From Ochotona curzoniae (taxonomy: Eukaryota > Chordata > Mammalia > Lagomorpha > Ochotonidae), in the NCBI RefSeq assembly GCF_017591425.1, contig NW_024466004.1, positions 36,520,501-36,584,500 on the forward strand: a DNA stretch of 64,000 bases. Reading direction: 5' to 3'. The notes under the pieces are model-generated. The model was given only the letters and a program-made list of their open reading frames with translations, was not told the origin of the DNA and did no database searches. Shown here in pieces: positions 12,601-23,304 of the stretch (the first letter of the stretch is position 1; each line of letters opens with the position of its first letter). The position numbers and the translations under genes were made by a program.

Positions 12601-13414
12601 AGCAATAGCAGTTGAGAACAGAATAAACAAATGGGACCTCATCAAACTAAGAAGCTTCTGTACAGCAAGGGAAACAATCAACAAAGTAAAAAAGCAACCC
12701 ACAGATTGGGAGAAGATCTTTGCACACGATATAGGCGATAGGGGGCTAATTTCCAGGATATACAAAGAACTTCAAAACAACCAAAAAACCAAAACAAACA
12801 AACCACTCAAGAAATGGGCACGGGAAATGGGCAAACATTTCACAAAGGAACAAGTCCAAATGGCAAACAAACATATGAAAAAATGTTCCAGCTCCCTAGC
12901 AATAAGGGAAATCCAAATTAAAACATCGATGAGGTACCACCTAACACCAGTAAGATTGGCCCACATAAACAAGAACACCAACGACGCTTGCTGGCGAGGA
13001 TGCGGGGAAAAGGGAACCCTACTCCACTGCTGGTGGAGCTGCAAATTGGTACAGCCTTTATGGAAATCAGTCTGGAGAACACTCAAACAACTCAAAATCT
13101 GCATACCATATGACCCAGCAATAGCACTCCTAGGAATATATCCAAAACACCTGTTTTACGACAAACCAACATGCATCCCTATGTTCATTGCAGCACAATC
13201 AGTAATTGCAAAAACATGGAAGCAACCGAAATGCCCATCAGCAGAAGATTGGATAAGAAAGCTTTGGTTCATCTACTCCATGGAATACTACTCAGCTATT
13301 AAAAAAAACAAAATGCAGTTCTTTGTGGCTAAATGGGCCCAACTGGAAACTATAATGCTAAGGGAAATGAGTGAATCCCAAAAGATTAGATACCACATGT
13401 TTGCCTTGATTTAA
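9602..13414 (+). CDS. L1 ORF2p, endonuclease/reverse transcriptase
   Basis: 1,270 residues (human ORF2p is 1,275), the enzyme that nicks target DNA and primes reverse transcription there. Endonuclease residues N14, E43, D145, N147, D205, D229 and H230 are all present (NTNGL, QETHL, GDLNTPL, SRIDH, SDHH). In the RT domain, [12 protein letters not shown] places a catalytic Asp at 600 and [11 protein letters not shown] places the YADD Asps at 702-703; [13 protein letters not shown] is intact. The C-terminal Cys/His region ([18 protein letters not shown]) is also intact. It starts 55 bp after the ORF1 stop, as expected for an L1 inter-ORF spacer. Activity cannot be judged from sequence. Confidence 0.96.
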   Translation: MAGQNCNLSILTLNTNGLNSPIKRQRLIEWIIKQDPTICCLQETHLTRKDAKKLKVKGWKKIFHANRREKKAGVAILISDEIDFILTNIKRDREGHFILVKGMIHQEAITIINVYAPNLNAPTYVKQLLTDLREDIDTRTILVGDLNTPLTTMDRSTKQKLNKETTELTQTIEQLDLVDIYRTFYPKATDYTFFSAVHGTFSRIDHMIGHKANLNNFQNISIIPCTLSDHHGMKLEINNSKLPRKYRHSWKLNNMLLNEQWVREEIKDEIKKFMETNENSDTTFQNLWDTAKAVLRGRFIAIGAHVKAQERRQIQELTSHLQDLEKQQQKSPTHNRKQEIIKTREEINQIEIKKTIHKINKSKSWFFEKINKIDTPLARLTKKKQEKVRINSIKDEKGNITTDTAIIKKIIRNYYKELYSHKFEDHQEIEKFLDSHHLPKLSPEATAELNKPITEAEIETVIKDLPTKKSPGPDGFTTEFYKTFRTELTPILYKLFKTIEEEATLPNSFYEANITLIPKPDREPSEKENYRPISLMNIDAKILNKILANRIQKIIRQIIHPDQVGFIPGMQGWFNIRKSINVINHIQKLQNKNHIIVSIDAEKAFDKIQHLFMLKTLAKVGIDGKIHNIIKAIYEKPNASIILNGEKLEPFPLRSGTRQGCPLSPLLFNIVLEVLAEAVRQEKEIKGIRIGNEEVKLSLYADDIILYIEKPGDSIQKLLELIREFGRVAGYKINERKSTAIVYANNTKMEEDLTNRIPFKIAERSMKYLGINLTKSVGDLFEENYKLFKKEIEQNLKRWNNIPCSWIGKINIIKMSILPQAIYIFNAIPIKLPKTFFTELDTMIQEFIWKHKKPRIARTILKNKKLAGGITIPDLWTYYRAVVIKTAWYWHKDRKEDQWNRIEAPKGNPHKYSQLIFDKKTNDNSSKWEGLFSKCCWDNWLIACRNKKIDPHLSPYTKIQSTWIKDLNLHPETFKLLQENVGNTLQDLGVGSDFLRRTPKAIAVENRINKWDLIKLRSFCTARETINKVKKQPTDWEKIFAHDIGDRGLISRIYKELQNNQKTKTNKPLKKWAREMGKHFTKEQVQMANKHMKKCSSSLAIREIQIKTSMRYHLTPVRLAHINKNTNDACWRGCGEKGTLLHCWWSCKLVQPLWKSVWRTLKQLKICIPYDPAIALLGIYPKHLFYDKPTCIPMFIAAQSVIAKTWKQPKCPSAEDWIRKLWFIYSMEYYSAIKKNKMQFFVAKWAQLETIMLREMSESQKIRYHMFALI

Positions 13415-13852
13415 CCTGTAATTTTTTGTTTGGTTGTTGGTTATTTTTTGAACCGGTCATTGATACTGTCTCAACCCAGATGTTTCGAAGAATGGAACTT
13501 GCATTATTTTTAACATATTGTCTACCCATTACTATGTCAATTAATTCCATAATGTTGTATATTGATACTGAGGCCTTGTTGGGGCTTTTAACTGACCGGA
13601 TCTTTACTCTGTTAGACCTATCTTCAGACCATAGAAGGTCTCCCCAAGAGGCCACTGAACTTATCTGGACAATAAGACGCTGAACTTTATGCTAGGCATG
13701 TGTTTGCAAGCAATGAATCTCAACTGAACTTGAACTATGGTTATGCAACAAGGTGGAGGAATCCACCATGGGGGGAGGGTTATGGGAGGGGTGGGGGGAA
13801 TCCCCAGCGCCTATAAAACTGTACTACATAATACAATGTAAGCAACAATAAA
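13415..13852 (+). other. L1 3' UTR with G-rich tract and AATAAA
   Basis: About 440 bp after the ORF2 stop. It holds a G-run cluster at 13769-13800 (several runs of 3-6 G), a common feature of mammalian L1 3' UTRs that can form a G-quadruplex, and ends in AATAAA with almost no tail. Both strands are open for over 80 codons in the first 270 bp, but the + frame has only a TTG start, so I do not call a gene. Confidence 0.85.
13769..13800 (+). repeat. G-rich tract, potential G-quadruplex
   Basis: Five G-runs of at least three (GGGGGG, GGG, GGG, GGGG, GGGGGG) with loops of 1-4 bases, inside the L1 3' UTR. Confidence 0.7.
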
Positions 13853-13860
13853 AATAGTAC

Positions 13861-14599
13861 CTAAAGCTGCATGAGAATGTAGTATTAAGTTATGGACTGA
13901 TCTTCAATTTCATCTGATAATTGACACTTCTGTGTTAATGCAAAAGTAACCATTAAGTATAAAGTAATTACTGATGAAGTGAACTTTTCCTTTCCCACTA
14001 CCTATGGGTTCCAGAACCTTGACTTTGCTGTTGGCTTTCTGTGGATAAATTGCGTTTAGCTAATAACTCAGTTAAAGTGGCTTTAGCAGTCTACAAATGA
14101 TTAGGCCAGTACCGTTACCACTGAGTCCTGGATCCCATAAGACTGAAAATATATGAAAGTGTTGTTGAAGCAGTTTGCAGAAAATCAGAATTAAAAGACA
14201 AGTTCATTCTGATACGGAAACATTTTGAAATCATGCATAGTTTTTCTACCGCATGCATATTCCATGGACTTTTTGAAGCGCTCTCTTGTTTATATCAGAT
14301 ACGTTGTACAATTTGTACTTGTTGGCCTACTTGGAAAGTCTTTGTGCTTCACAATGTGAAGTGGCTGCTTCTGCATCATCATTATAACGACTGCTTAAAA
14401 TATAGCATAGATATCTTTCATATTCCAATAGAGAGTTGATCCCTTCAAATTGACATTTATTCAGTCAGTTAGCACTTTGAAGAGGAAGACATTGAAACAG
14501 GACTGTTTTTTATAAACTAAATCTTAGAGATGCAAACAATGCATTCTTACTTATATAAAGAATACCCAGAGTTCTCTCATATCTCAGTTTTCTAAAACT
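13861..14599. other. Intron downstream of the L1, nothing recognised
   Basis: A 68-codon frame at 14233-14439 (MHSFSTACIFHGLFEALSC start) has no family resemblance and no splice context. Treated as intron. Confidence 0.6.
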
Positions 14600-15290
14600 A
14601 TTTAGAAACCATAGTTTTATCAGGTACTTTTTAAAAAAATCAATAAAATGATAAAAATAATACCACAAATGGAAAGGATGTGAAACAAGTGAAATCTCAA
14701 ATTGTAACTTACTTCAGCCATTTTGGAAAGTTGTTTATCAGTCTTGGCTAAAGCTCAGCATACATAGACCCTATAAATTCACTAGAAATATAGATGCATA
14801 TTCTTTGTGATAGTACATATGTACAAGAATGAGGCAGCACCTCACACAGTCTTAAGTCCATCAACAAGAGAATGAATAAATTGTAGTATATCCATACAAT
14901 ATGCTTCTAAGTATCAAAAAAGAACAAATTACTGTTGCATTCAGGAGCATGAAGGAAATTTCAGAAAATTGTAGGTTTGATTTATTGCTTGTACAGTCAT
15001 GTTTGCCAAAGCAGCTGTAGTGTCTAAGGTCTAACAGAAAAGCAAGATCATTGAAAATATATGTGTTGTCATCCCATAAAGATCAGACACAGGACTAGTT
15101 ATGGTGTTAGAATGGTGGTTACCTTCTCTAGGAACAGGAGTGACAATAAATAGCACAAAGTGGGTATTGGCTATTGGGTGTGTTTCATCTTATGAAAATT
15201 GAGCAATACATTTATGTTTCATTATGTATATATGCCATATTTCAGTAACAAGTTAATTGAGATGCTAAAAATGTTTCACTGCTGTATAAA
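14600..15290 (+). mobile_element. L1M 3'-end fragment, sense
   Basis: Old L1 3' terminal region: CCATCAACAAGAGAATGAAT, AGTATATCCATACAATATGC, AAAAAAGAACAAATTACTG and later GGTGGTTACCTTCTCTAGG, GAAAATTGAGCAATACATTT in L1M order. It ends about 40 bp before the 15330 acceptor. Confidence 0.75.
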
Positions 15291-15329
15291 TGAATTCAGG
15301 CTTTTTTGTTTTGTTTTTCTTTGATGTAG

Positions 15330-15390
15330 GCATGCTTCCCAAGAGCCCTGTGACAGATCCACTTCCCAAAGAAGCGCCTAGTTCTCCAAG
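15330..15390 (+). CDS. CYB5R4: CYB5R4 exon: linker into CS domain
   Basis: The exon follows a T-rich acceptor (TTTGATGTAG) and ends at donor GTATGT. It completes the split Gly codon and reads MLPKSPVTDPLPKEAPSSP, then two bases of a Ser codon. This proline-rich stretch is the disordered linker before the CS domain and is expected to vary between species; here TDPLPKEAPSSP replaces the human-like TDTLAKEGPSYP. It is separated from the preceding exon by an 8.15-kb intron that carries the intact L1 and an old sense L1M fragment. Confidence 0.93.
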
Positions 15391-15589
15391 GTATGTACCA
15401 TTGTTTTACATGTATAGAACTAAACCAGTTCCACACAGAAATGCATGCATTTTTTAAAAAGGGGTATTGCGGATCAATTATGTTACTGGAGAATGATAAT
15501 GAGCTGATATATGATGTGAATTTTATGTATAGCTGAAATATGGTGCATTTTTAACACCAACACTTTAAAAATTGTTTAAAAAATTTTCT

Positions 15590-15960
15590 CTGAGTGTAAA
15601 ATAACACACATTCATGATGGAAAAATTGGAAAATACAGAAAAGTACAAAAGGAAATGACAAAATACATTGTAATCCCCAGATTTCGTATGTGTACTTTTT
15701 CATTTTATTTATTCCTTTCATGTGGGTATACATAGTACTTATTTCCATAGTATTCTGTTTTTATTAAATTTCTATTGTAACATTCTATGAGTAATTTGCT
15801 ATTATTAACTACTGTGAAATCATTTTTGGTCTATATTCCATTATATGGCTATATTAGAATTAACTGTTCTGTTACTTGTATATCTAGTTTATTTTAATCA
15901 TTTTTTAGTGGAAATCTCTCAAAATGTATTAAGCACTGTCTTAAACAATACATATCTTTT
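15590..15960 (-). mobile_element. L1M 3'-end fragment, antisense
   Basis: GGAAAATACAGAAAAGTAC, GTAATCCCCAGATTTCG and ATATTCCATTATATGGC follow the antisense order of old L1M 3' sequence. Eroded. Confidence 0.5.
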
Positions 15961-16653
15961 TGTTAATGACTCTTCAAATATCCTTTGAATTAGGTGTGTT
16001 TTCTGTCCCTCTTTCTCTTACCAACTCTCTCTTACTTGCCAGCCTCTATTCTAAAGAGCAGCATCCTGCTGTATTAATAATAAAGCTTTTTGGTAGACTA
16101 GTGTAAGAGGATAGGCATGCCCCGCTAAGTTCACCTGTGGTGTGTTCAGTAGGTGGTAAGAACAAAACCAGTATCCCTTTGATCAGTAGCAATGTATGGC
16201 AACACAGAAACTTAGTTGCACTTACTGTCCACCCACCAAACAGCCTTGATGAATTGATTTCTTTTATAGTAATGGGTTTGTGATAGGCAGGAAGAAGGTA
16301 GTAAATGCAGACTCCTTCATTTCATTAAAAAGTATTTTGTTATTGCTCTACTAAAAGATGATTTTATTAAGGAAATATGTAACTTATATAAAAAGTATCT
16401 TGTCAGTATAACTTTGTTTTTATTCAAATAGTTAGAAGTGTAAAATTTTAAATTTAAAAATAGTTATTACCTATGAAATGAAGACCATAACATGGTAATA
16501 TCACTATTTACAAGAAGCCAAATCTGGAGAAATGTAGTTTTCAGGGTAAATTTTGAAAGATTTAATGATTTAAATATAATATACGTTCATTTAGTATATG
16601 TAATTATTTAATAATATGTTATAATTATTTTTCTTTTCTTAATATTTTTATAG

Positions 16654-16711
16654 CTATGATTGGTTCCAAACAGACTCTTTAGTCACCATCGTCATATATA
16701 CTAAACAAAAG
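16654..16711 (+). CDS. CYB5R4: CYB5R4 exon: start of CS domain
   Basis: This 58-nt exon completes the Ser codon and reads YDWFQTDSLVTIVIYTKQK, with acceptor TTTTTATAG and donor GTAATA. It is the first beta strands of the CS (CHORD-Sgt1, p23-like) domain, whose Trp-Phe-Gln and alternating hydrophobic pattern are visible. The CS domain sits between the b5 and reductase modules in CYB5R4 and is the feature that separates it from CYB5R1 to CYB5R3. The exon ends exactly on a codon boundary. Confidence 0.96.
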
Positions 16712-16769
16712 GTAATACATTTTTATGTTAAAAATTTAAAAATAAATGACATGTCACTTGTATACTAGG

Positions 16770-16975
16770 CTCTTTTCTAAGCACCTATAATATGATAATG
16801 TATTTACTTAACACTGTTTCTACCAGGTAGATACTAGTGCTATCCTGTTCTACAGATTAGGAAATATGAAGAGAATAAGTAATTGGCTCAAAGTCACAAA
16901 ATAAGCAGTAGATCTACCATTTGAACCCTAACACTCTGTTCTAGGACATCAGCTTTAAAACCTTGTGCCATCTTT
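16770..16975 (-). mobile_element. MIR SINE, antisense
   Basis: TAGATACTAGTGCTATCCTG, ACAGATTAGGAAATATGAAG, GCTCAAAGTCACAAAATAAG and CCATTTGAACCCTAACACTC follow antisense MIR from 3' to 5'. Lies just downstream of the 58-nt CS-domain exon. Confidence 0.75.
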
Positions 16976-17169
16976 TCTTAAAAAGCTAGACTAATATTTT
17001 ATGTGATTTTATTAAAGACTTGGATAACAAAAGTAAATCCCAATGAACTTCTTCCTAAAAACAAATTTCCTCAGTATAATTTGTAATTACACAAACCGTA
17101 GAGCTGTGTCTAGTATGTTAAGTCACTAGTAGTGTTGAGATACCACTTTGAAACTGAAGTCAAGGAAGT

Positions 17170-17285
17170 AATTTATTTACTGATGTCTAGTGTAGCACTT
17201 TCTTGAGGTGAGGCACTGTCTTAGACATTAGGGATCAGCCACAGAACTCTTGCTTCATGAGGCTTACTCTTCCACTGGAAATCCT
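17170..17285 (+). mobile_element. Ancient repeat-like segment
   Basis: GAGGCACTGTCTTAGACATT and TTCATGAGGCTTACTCTTCC resemble an old mammalian repeat ('ggcactgtgctaggcac...catggagcttac'). Family not determined. Confidence 0.35.
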
Positions 17286-17484
17286 ATAAAATCCCCAAAT
17301 GCATCGCTCCGGCAGCTGTTGAGGCTCCCACATTGGAGGAACAATTCAGATTTGTAGACAAATTCTGGAAGCTAAGAGCTTTCAGAATTCCTGCTGCCTT
17401 GTGTGGTGGCAGAACCACCCTGAGCTGGTAGGTTTCTCTGGTTTGTGCAGCATGATCTGACTGTGCTGCAGCAATGACTGGCTT

Positions 17485-17768
17485 TGAGTTAGGCATTGTA
17501 GTACAGCAGACTTAGCCCCTTCTTAAGATAGCCACAGCCAATATTGGAGTGCCTAGATTCTAGTGTCTGCAGTTCCAATCCTGCTCCTCTAAATGGGTAC
17601 CCTGTGAGACAGCAGGTAGTGGTTCAAGTACTGGGTTCATGTGGTAGACCTGAATTGATTTTCTGGCATCTGACTGCCTTACTAGCACTGGCTGTTTTGA
17701 GTATCTGGAGAAATGAACCAGTAGATGAAAGATACCATTCTGATGTTCTGCCTTTCAAATAAGTAAAT
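17485..17768 (+). mobile_element. CSINE, old copy
   Basis: GCATTGTAGTACAGCAGAC head, CTGGAGAAATGAACCAGTAG, and CTGCCTTTCAAATAAGTAAA tail of the CAAATAAATAAA type, distinct from the CCAATAAAAATAAA tail of young copies. Confidence 0.7.
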
Positions 17769-18499
17769 GCTGGGAGAGTTGGGGGAAAAACCTATACCTG
17801 ATAGCCATACATCCAAGAGGACTAGAGACCTGTTTGTCCTTTCTCCCACTCATTCGTTAGTCTAAAACCAAGAACAGAAAACCTAGGGAGGTGTGGGTCC
17901 ACTGCCATTGATAATATCGAGGTTGTACACAGGGAAGATGGCTGAAGGAAAGGGGAAGGTTTCTACAGGAAATAATGAGTTTACTATGACATAGATGATG
18001 AGAAAATGCCTTCCACCAATGCTATATTGTTTTTAGAGACAGTCTAAAATTTTGCTACTGGGTTGGTTTTCTTGTTTTGTTTCATATAGGCTGAGGTGGA
18101 GAGGTTATATAGTTTGCCACATCAAACAATAGTGGAAGGTGAAAGTGAGCACAAATACTCTGTTTTCTCGTATGCTTAAAATTTTGTTTTTACAATGTTA
18201 CTTATCTAGCAAATAGTTGTCAAGTATCTTCTAGTTGTTAGTCTCTCAAGTGTAGCGGTCTGAAAAAAGTGATGAAGGCAGATATTAACAGGCATGAATA
18301 TGTAGTTAAATTTGTTGTATATGTGCTTTGAAGGAGAATAGGGTTGAAAGAGAGAGAAAAAACAGTAATAACACAGATTTAGCTTGAGAGTTCTGTAAAG
18401 AAACCCAGTGTGAGATTTCGTTGATCATCTCACACATGTAATTGTGGAAGCTTGGAAAATTTTTACTTTATAATTTTTGTTTTTCGCTTTCTATTCAAG

Positions 18500-18593
18500 G
18501 ATATCAGTTTAGACTCAGTAATAATTGATCATCAGGGTGACTCCATTAGAGCAGAAGTAATTGTCAAGGACTATTCATATCTTTTGCATATTG
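18500..18593 (+). CDS. CYB5R4: CYB5R4 exon: CS domain middle
   Basis: The exon begins on a codon boundary after CTATTCAAG and ends one base into a Gly codon at donor GTGAGT. It encodes 31 residues beginning DISLDSVIIDHQGD and ending SYLLHI. The alternating hydrophobic strands fit the CS domain beta sandwich. Relative to the human-like sequence the changes are mild (for example YSYLLHI for LYLIHI), and there is no stop or indel. Confidence 0.96.
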
Positions 18594-19994
18594 GTGAGTA
18601 TGCTTTTATTAAATGAAGCCACCCCCAATTTTCTTTAATTATTCAATAACTTTGTCTGTGGTCTAGGTCACTATATATTTTGTCTCCTATTTGTGGTTTA
18701 TTGCATGTTTTTAATCTTCTAATTTTTTGCTTATACTAATAATGGTGCTAGCAAATGATGGTTAGCCCTTAAACCTTTCCAAGTTTAAGCAATCAGATAC
18801 TATCAAAATCAGTTTATGAAATCTTTGTTGGCCCAGATTTGGTAAGTGACTTATACTTTACACCCACAAGGGAGTCTCCTGTGCCTACTGAGCACCCATC
18901 ACTAGGTGGCCACTCCAGCCTGGTCTATTTCTTGCCAGCTCCATCATGGGAAGTCAGAGGTCACAACAAAGCAGTCTGGACTGCAAGTCTGTGTTGTATC
19001 GTCATCTGCTTGTCGTTTCATGAATGAAAAGAAACCAAACAATTTACTCCATCAGTGTTGAGAGATTACAGATCAGAGGAAAGAAATCACTGAAATTCAG
19101 GTATCAAAAAACCAGATTCCTAACTTCTCACCCAATATGCACTTGCCTGTAAGGTTCATTGCTTTCCCCTTTTATAACATTGACTTTGTTCTGGTTAAAA
19201 AGTAGAGCAAAGGCTGAAATTCTCAGACTTCAGTGATACAAGTTTCTGTTCAGTGCTTGACTATATTAATGAAATTCACTTAGTTTTTGAAGAAACCTGT
19301 GCAGCATCTGTTTTTTGTTGTTGTTGTTTTTGTTTTTGTTTTTCAAATACTTTGTCGCTAATTTTGTTCACACTGCGGCTAAAACTTTGGCTGCTCTGCC
19401 TGGCTGGAACTGCAGCTGGACCTGCTCTAGAAGCAATAACCTAGAGTTCCAACAAGAGCATTCCCAGATAGCACTAAGATGGGACTAGTGGAGATTCCAA
19501 AGAAGGAGACACTAAATGCCAGCATAATCTAAGCTAAGTGTTGATTAGGGAACTGGATGCAGAGGTCTGCAGCAGAAAAAGAAGTGTGCTACCTACAGGT
19601 ACCTGAAACAAGGAGATCAGATGATAGAGGTTTTAGAGAGTTTCAAGCGTTTGGCTCAAGGCTGGGGCCAGCTTGTGTCAATGTTTTAAGCAACAGCTTT
19701 ACCTGCATTAACAGTGCCTTGGAACGCAATGGCCCAGGCTTATGTTTAAGCCTACTGAGGAAAACATGCTGATGGGTGGGTCACAGAATAGTTAAGGTAT
19801 TTTGTGCTTTTCAGTCAGAACAGATAAAAAGTGGACGGTCCTGTGAGATACAGCATTAGTACATGTATTAAAAAATAAATAAATGAGTAAGTAAAACACA
19901 GAAACTTAATTACTAATATTGTATTGAAAGGAAATTCTGAAGTGTAGTATAAACTATAGAAAAGATGTTTGGATAAGTATTCCTTGCATTTCCT
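18594..19994. other. CYB5R4 intron, no clear features
   Basis: Includes a (GTT)n-like patch near 19,313-19,340. The sequence around 18.84-19.03 and 19.37-19.77 kb is slightly GC-richer but has no exon-like structure I trust. Confidence 0.6.
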
Positions 19995-20110
19995 TTCAGA
20001 ATATAAGTTCCATAAGCTAGAGGTTGCTCTTTCATTGGCTCTTGTATCCATTATGCCTGGACAGTACCTGGTACATACAGACTCTAAGAATTTATTTGAT
20101 CAGCAGTTAG
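19995..20110 (+). mobile_element. L2 3'-end fragment
   Basis: ATAAGTTCCATAAGCTAGAG, CTTGTATCCATTATGCCTGG, AGTACCTGGTACATACAG and AATTTATTTGATCAG match the L2 3' end in order. Confidence 0.6.
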
Positions 20111-20487
20111 GTGGATCTCCAGCTTTAAAAAATAATAGGAAAAGAGAAGTGAGGCTAGACCCAGGCCTGTCTGTCTGTTTATATTTGCTCATAGACACAC
20201 CCTGAGGCTTGCATGCTGCAGGTGCTATCTCTCAGGGTAGCCTTCTCCCTTTGTGGTTTGTTGGATTGTCTTGGGACCTTGCTTGGACTAATGGGAGTTC
20301 TCCACTTACAACCAGGAATGAATTTGGCTTTCCATTACAATGGAGTATAGTTTTTTTCTTCTTGATCTCTCAGGATGTTTTACTTGTCTTGACAGATTTG
20401 GAATAGTACTTAAAATACTCAAATGATCTTGGCTTTCATAAACTATATGAATTGAAGCTGGATTTTAACTTTGTTTTTCTATCCTAG

Positions 20488-20520
20488 GGCTATGCCATGA
20501 CGTTCAGGAAGATTTTTCTG
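20488..20520 (+). CDS. CYB5R4: CYB5R4 small exon: CS domain
   Basis: A 33-nt exon with acceptor TTTTTCTATCCTAG and donor GTAAGC. It completes Gly, reads LCHDVQEDFS and supplies the first base of a Val codon. It is a short strand-turn of the CS domain matching the family segment GLSHEVQEDFSV. Like the 30-nt exon upstream, it is a multiple of three, so skipping would keep the frame but break the domain. Confidence 0.94.
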
Positions 20521-21211
20521 GTAAGCTAGCAAAAAAAAAATTGTATGTCTACACATACATATATAAAGAAAAAGTGACATTTGTTTTATTTTTCATGTGT
20601 ATATTTTTATGTGGCAAAATAAAGGTATGATTTTTTAATATAAATGTATATGTTAATTCTTAATTCAGCTTTTAGGGGTTTTTTTCCCCTTTTATGTCCC
20701 CATTCCTTAAATTTTTTTTTTTACTTACTTAAAACTATTTCATATCCTTTCCATTCTTCCTTTCTTCCTTGTCTTTGCCCTGCTGCTGACACACAGTTTA
20801 TAGAAATGTACTAGGCCAAATATCTCTTAGCTGTTTGTATTCCATTGTTTATGTCGATAGAGCATATTACTAATCATGAATATTGCTACATATCAGTGCG
20901 CACAGCATAGATTTTGCACAAGGCTTATCATATAATGGTGATTTCTTACTTCCAGGTACTGGCAGAATATATAAGACAAGGTTAGAAAGTTGGTGAAAAT
21001 GGATTAAATGGATACATTTATTTTGATGAAAAAAAATGTTTTAATTTACGTGTAGATTATTTTCAAGGTTTATATCCATGAATCTTTCGACTCTCTTGTA
21101 TTTTACTTGATGAGTGTCTCCCCTTTTCTGTATAAGCCTAGTAGATTTTGTAAATTATACTCTTAAAAATTAAGGAGCATATTTCACATTGAAATCAGTG
21201 CACATTGAACT

Positions 21212-21533
21212 GTTTTTTTTAAAGATTTATTTATTTTTATTGGAAAGTCAGATATACAGAGAGGAGGAGAGACAGAGAGGAAGATCTTCCATCCGATGAT
21301 TCACTCCCCAAGTGAGCACAACAGCCGATGCTATGCCAATCCAAAGCCAGGATCCAGGAACCTCCTCCAGGTTTGCCACACGGGCTCAGGGTCCCAAGCT
21401 TTGGGCCATCCTTGACTGCCCTCATAGGCCACAAGCAGGGAGCTGGATGAGAAGAGGGGCTGCTGGGATTAGAACCGGCGCCCATATGGGATCCTGGCGA
21501 GGACTTTAGCCGCTAGGCCACAGTGCCAGGCCC
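21212..21533 (-). mobile_element. CSINE with 11-bp TSD
   Basis: Fairly conserved antisense copy. TGAACTGTTTT is repeated at 21206-21216 and 21535-21545, supporting a defined insertion. Confidence 0.92.
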
Positions 21534-21550
21534 CTGAACTGTTTTAATTT

Positions 21551-21892
21551 TTTTAAAAGATTTACTTGTCTATTTGAAAGGCAGAGAAAGACACACACAC
21601 ACAGACACAAAAGGAGAGAGGAAGAAAGAAAAAAGATTGTCCATCCATGGGTTCACTATCCAAGTTGCCAGGGCTTGACTGAGCTGAAACCACCAGCCTA
21701 AAACTCCAGCCGAGACTCTCACATAGGTGGCATGGATCCAAGCACTTGGATCCTCTTCTGTTCTTTTCCCAGCCATATCAGCAGTGTGCTGGATCAGAAT
21801 TGGAACAGCACATGAGCACCAAACTGGAACTCATGGAATGTAGGTGGACAGACAGATGGCAGTTTACCCTACTATGCCACAATGCCAGCTCC
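21551..21892 (-). mobile_element. CSINE, older, adjacent to the previous one
   Basis: Same orientation, starting within about 20 bp of the preceding copy. Has an ACACACACAC expansion at 21591-21602 and a diverged head ending ATGCCAGCTCC. Confidence 0.8.
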
Positions 21893-22589
21893 TATCTAAT
21901 CTATTTTTACAAAGTATTTGGTTATTGTGAACAGTGTTTGCTTACACTCCTGAACAACAGTAAGTTTTTGGCTTTTTTTGTTTGCTTATTGTGTTTTTTG
22001 TTGTTCTTTTGTTACTATTATTTTTCTGGTTTTCATGTGTTGATATCATAACCTAATGGAGTGTTAAACCTGTAGGGGGGAAATGTATAGAATAAAATTG
22101 TAAAAATGTAAAAAATAAATAAATTGGCTTCTAAACCAGTTAAGACTACAAAAAGTTGTTAAATTAATAGTCCCATGTTTACAGTGAGAAAAAAGATGCT
22201 TTGTTTCTAAACAAAAGTGACATGTGCTTTAGATCTTTTAATATATTCAATTTATAAAACTGAAATCAGTGTAAGAAAGTGTATGTATTATTATTATATC
22301 CATATTTCTAGTTTAATCATCTTAGAAATATAATTTTAATTATCAAAAATTCACATAAACTTATTTCACCTTATATTTGCTTGGAATATGTTTCCCTGAG
22401 TTTCTTACATTTATTAAACATAATATTAGTCAGTGAAATCTATTTTTGAGGTTCCTACAAGGAATTTTAACGGTGCAAGTCAAATTTGCTTTTGTGGCTA
22501 ATATGTGTAAATCAACCCTTTAAAATTTTTTGGCTGTAAATTGGTTAGTTTTCATGGCTGTATCTGAGCATATATGAAGACTAGTAATA

Positions 22590-23075
22590 CGAGATGTTTT
22601 CAGAAAGTTCACAGAATGCAAATTTTATGAATAAAAGGTTTGGTTGCAATTATCTGGCAACAAAATTATCCTTTGAGTCTTTCCTTTTCCATGAACTTTT
22701 TGACCCATGGACTTTTTTTTTTTTTTAAAGATTTATTTTTATTATTTTTTCATTGGAAAGGCGGATATACAGAGAGGAGAGACAGAGAGGAAGATCTTCC
22801 GTCCTATGATTCACTCCCCAAGTGAGCGCAACGGGCCGATACTATGCCGATCCGAAGCCAGGAGCCTCTTCCGGGTCTCCCACGCGGGTGCAGGTTCCCA
22901 AAGCTTTGGGCCGTCCTCGACTGCTTTCCCAGGCCACAAGCAGGGAGCTGGAAGGGAAGCGGGGCCGCCGGGATTAGAACCGGCGCCCATATGGGATCCC
23001 GGGGGTGCAAGGCGAGGACCTTTAACCACTTGCGCCACCACGCCGGGCCCGACCCATGGACTTTTTGAAGTAGAC
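22590..23075 (+). mobile_element. Mariner-like (MARNA-type) fragment split by a CSINE
   Basis: Left end TTTTCAGAAAGTTCACAGAA and right end TTCCATGAACTTTTTGACCC then GACTTTTTGAAG are near-inverted termini like those of MARNA-class mariner elements. The young CSINE and its TSD interrupt the right terminus. Confidence 0.45.
22718..23050 (-). mobile_element. CSINE, very young, 16-bp TSD
   Basis: Close to consensus throughout, with intact antisense A box (ACTTGCGCCACC) and B box (GGATTAGAACCGG). GACCCATGGACTTTTT is repeated at 22702-22717 and 23051-23066. About 255 bp upstream of a CYB5R4 exon. Confidence 0.96.
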
Positions 23076-23304
23076 TTTTGCATACTGGTTTGACCTTGAT
23101 AAACTACTTCGGATCAGAAGTTTACATAAGTTAGATTTGTAAGGAATAAACATTTTCAATGAATATATTAACAAACTTATCTATCTCACTAGTGATCAAC
23201 ATTGCTTATGTTAGATCAGAACATTTGGACTGTTTGAAAAAGATGATTTTGAAAGTAACATATTCAGTATCAATGAGTGCAAATAAATACTGTTTTCTTT
23301 CCAG

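Larger units (their letters stand above)
7804..13852 (+). mobile_element. Full-length LINE-1 with both ORFs open
   Basis: A complete L1 of about 6.05 kb in the same orientation as CYB5R4. Layout: GC-rich 5' UTR, ORF1 (320 codons), a 55-bp spacer, ORF2 (1,270 codons) and a 3' UTR with a G-rich tract ending in AATAAA. AATAGTAC occurs directly before (7796-7803) and after (13853-13860), fitting an 8-bp target duplication. The implied bottom-strand nick, TATT/AA, resembles the L1 endonuclease consensus. Intact ORFs suggest recent insertion, but the poly(A) tail is almost absent. Both proteins align along their length with mammalian L1 proteins. Confidence 0.93.

Noticed and set aside
13386..13683. 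Open frames on both strands in the L1 3' UTR (85 and 89 codons)
   Set aside because: The + frame has only a TTG start, and overlapping frames on both strands suggest low stop density, not a third L1 gene.
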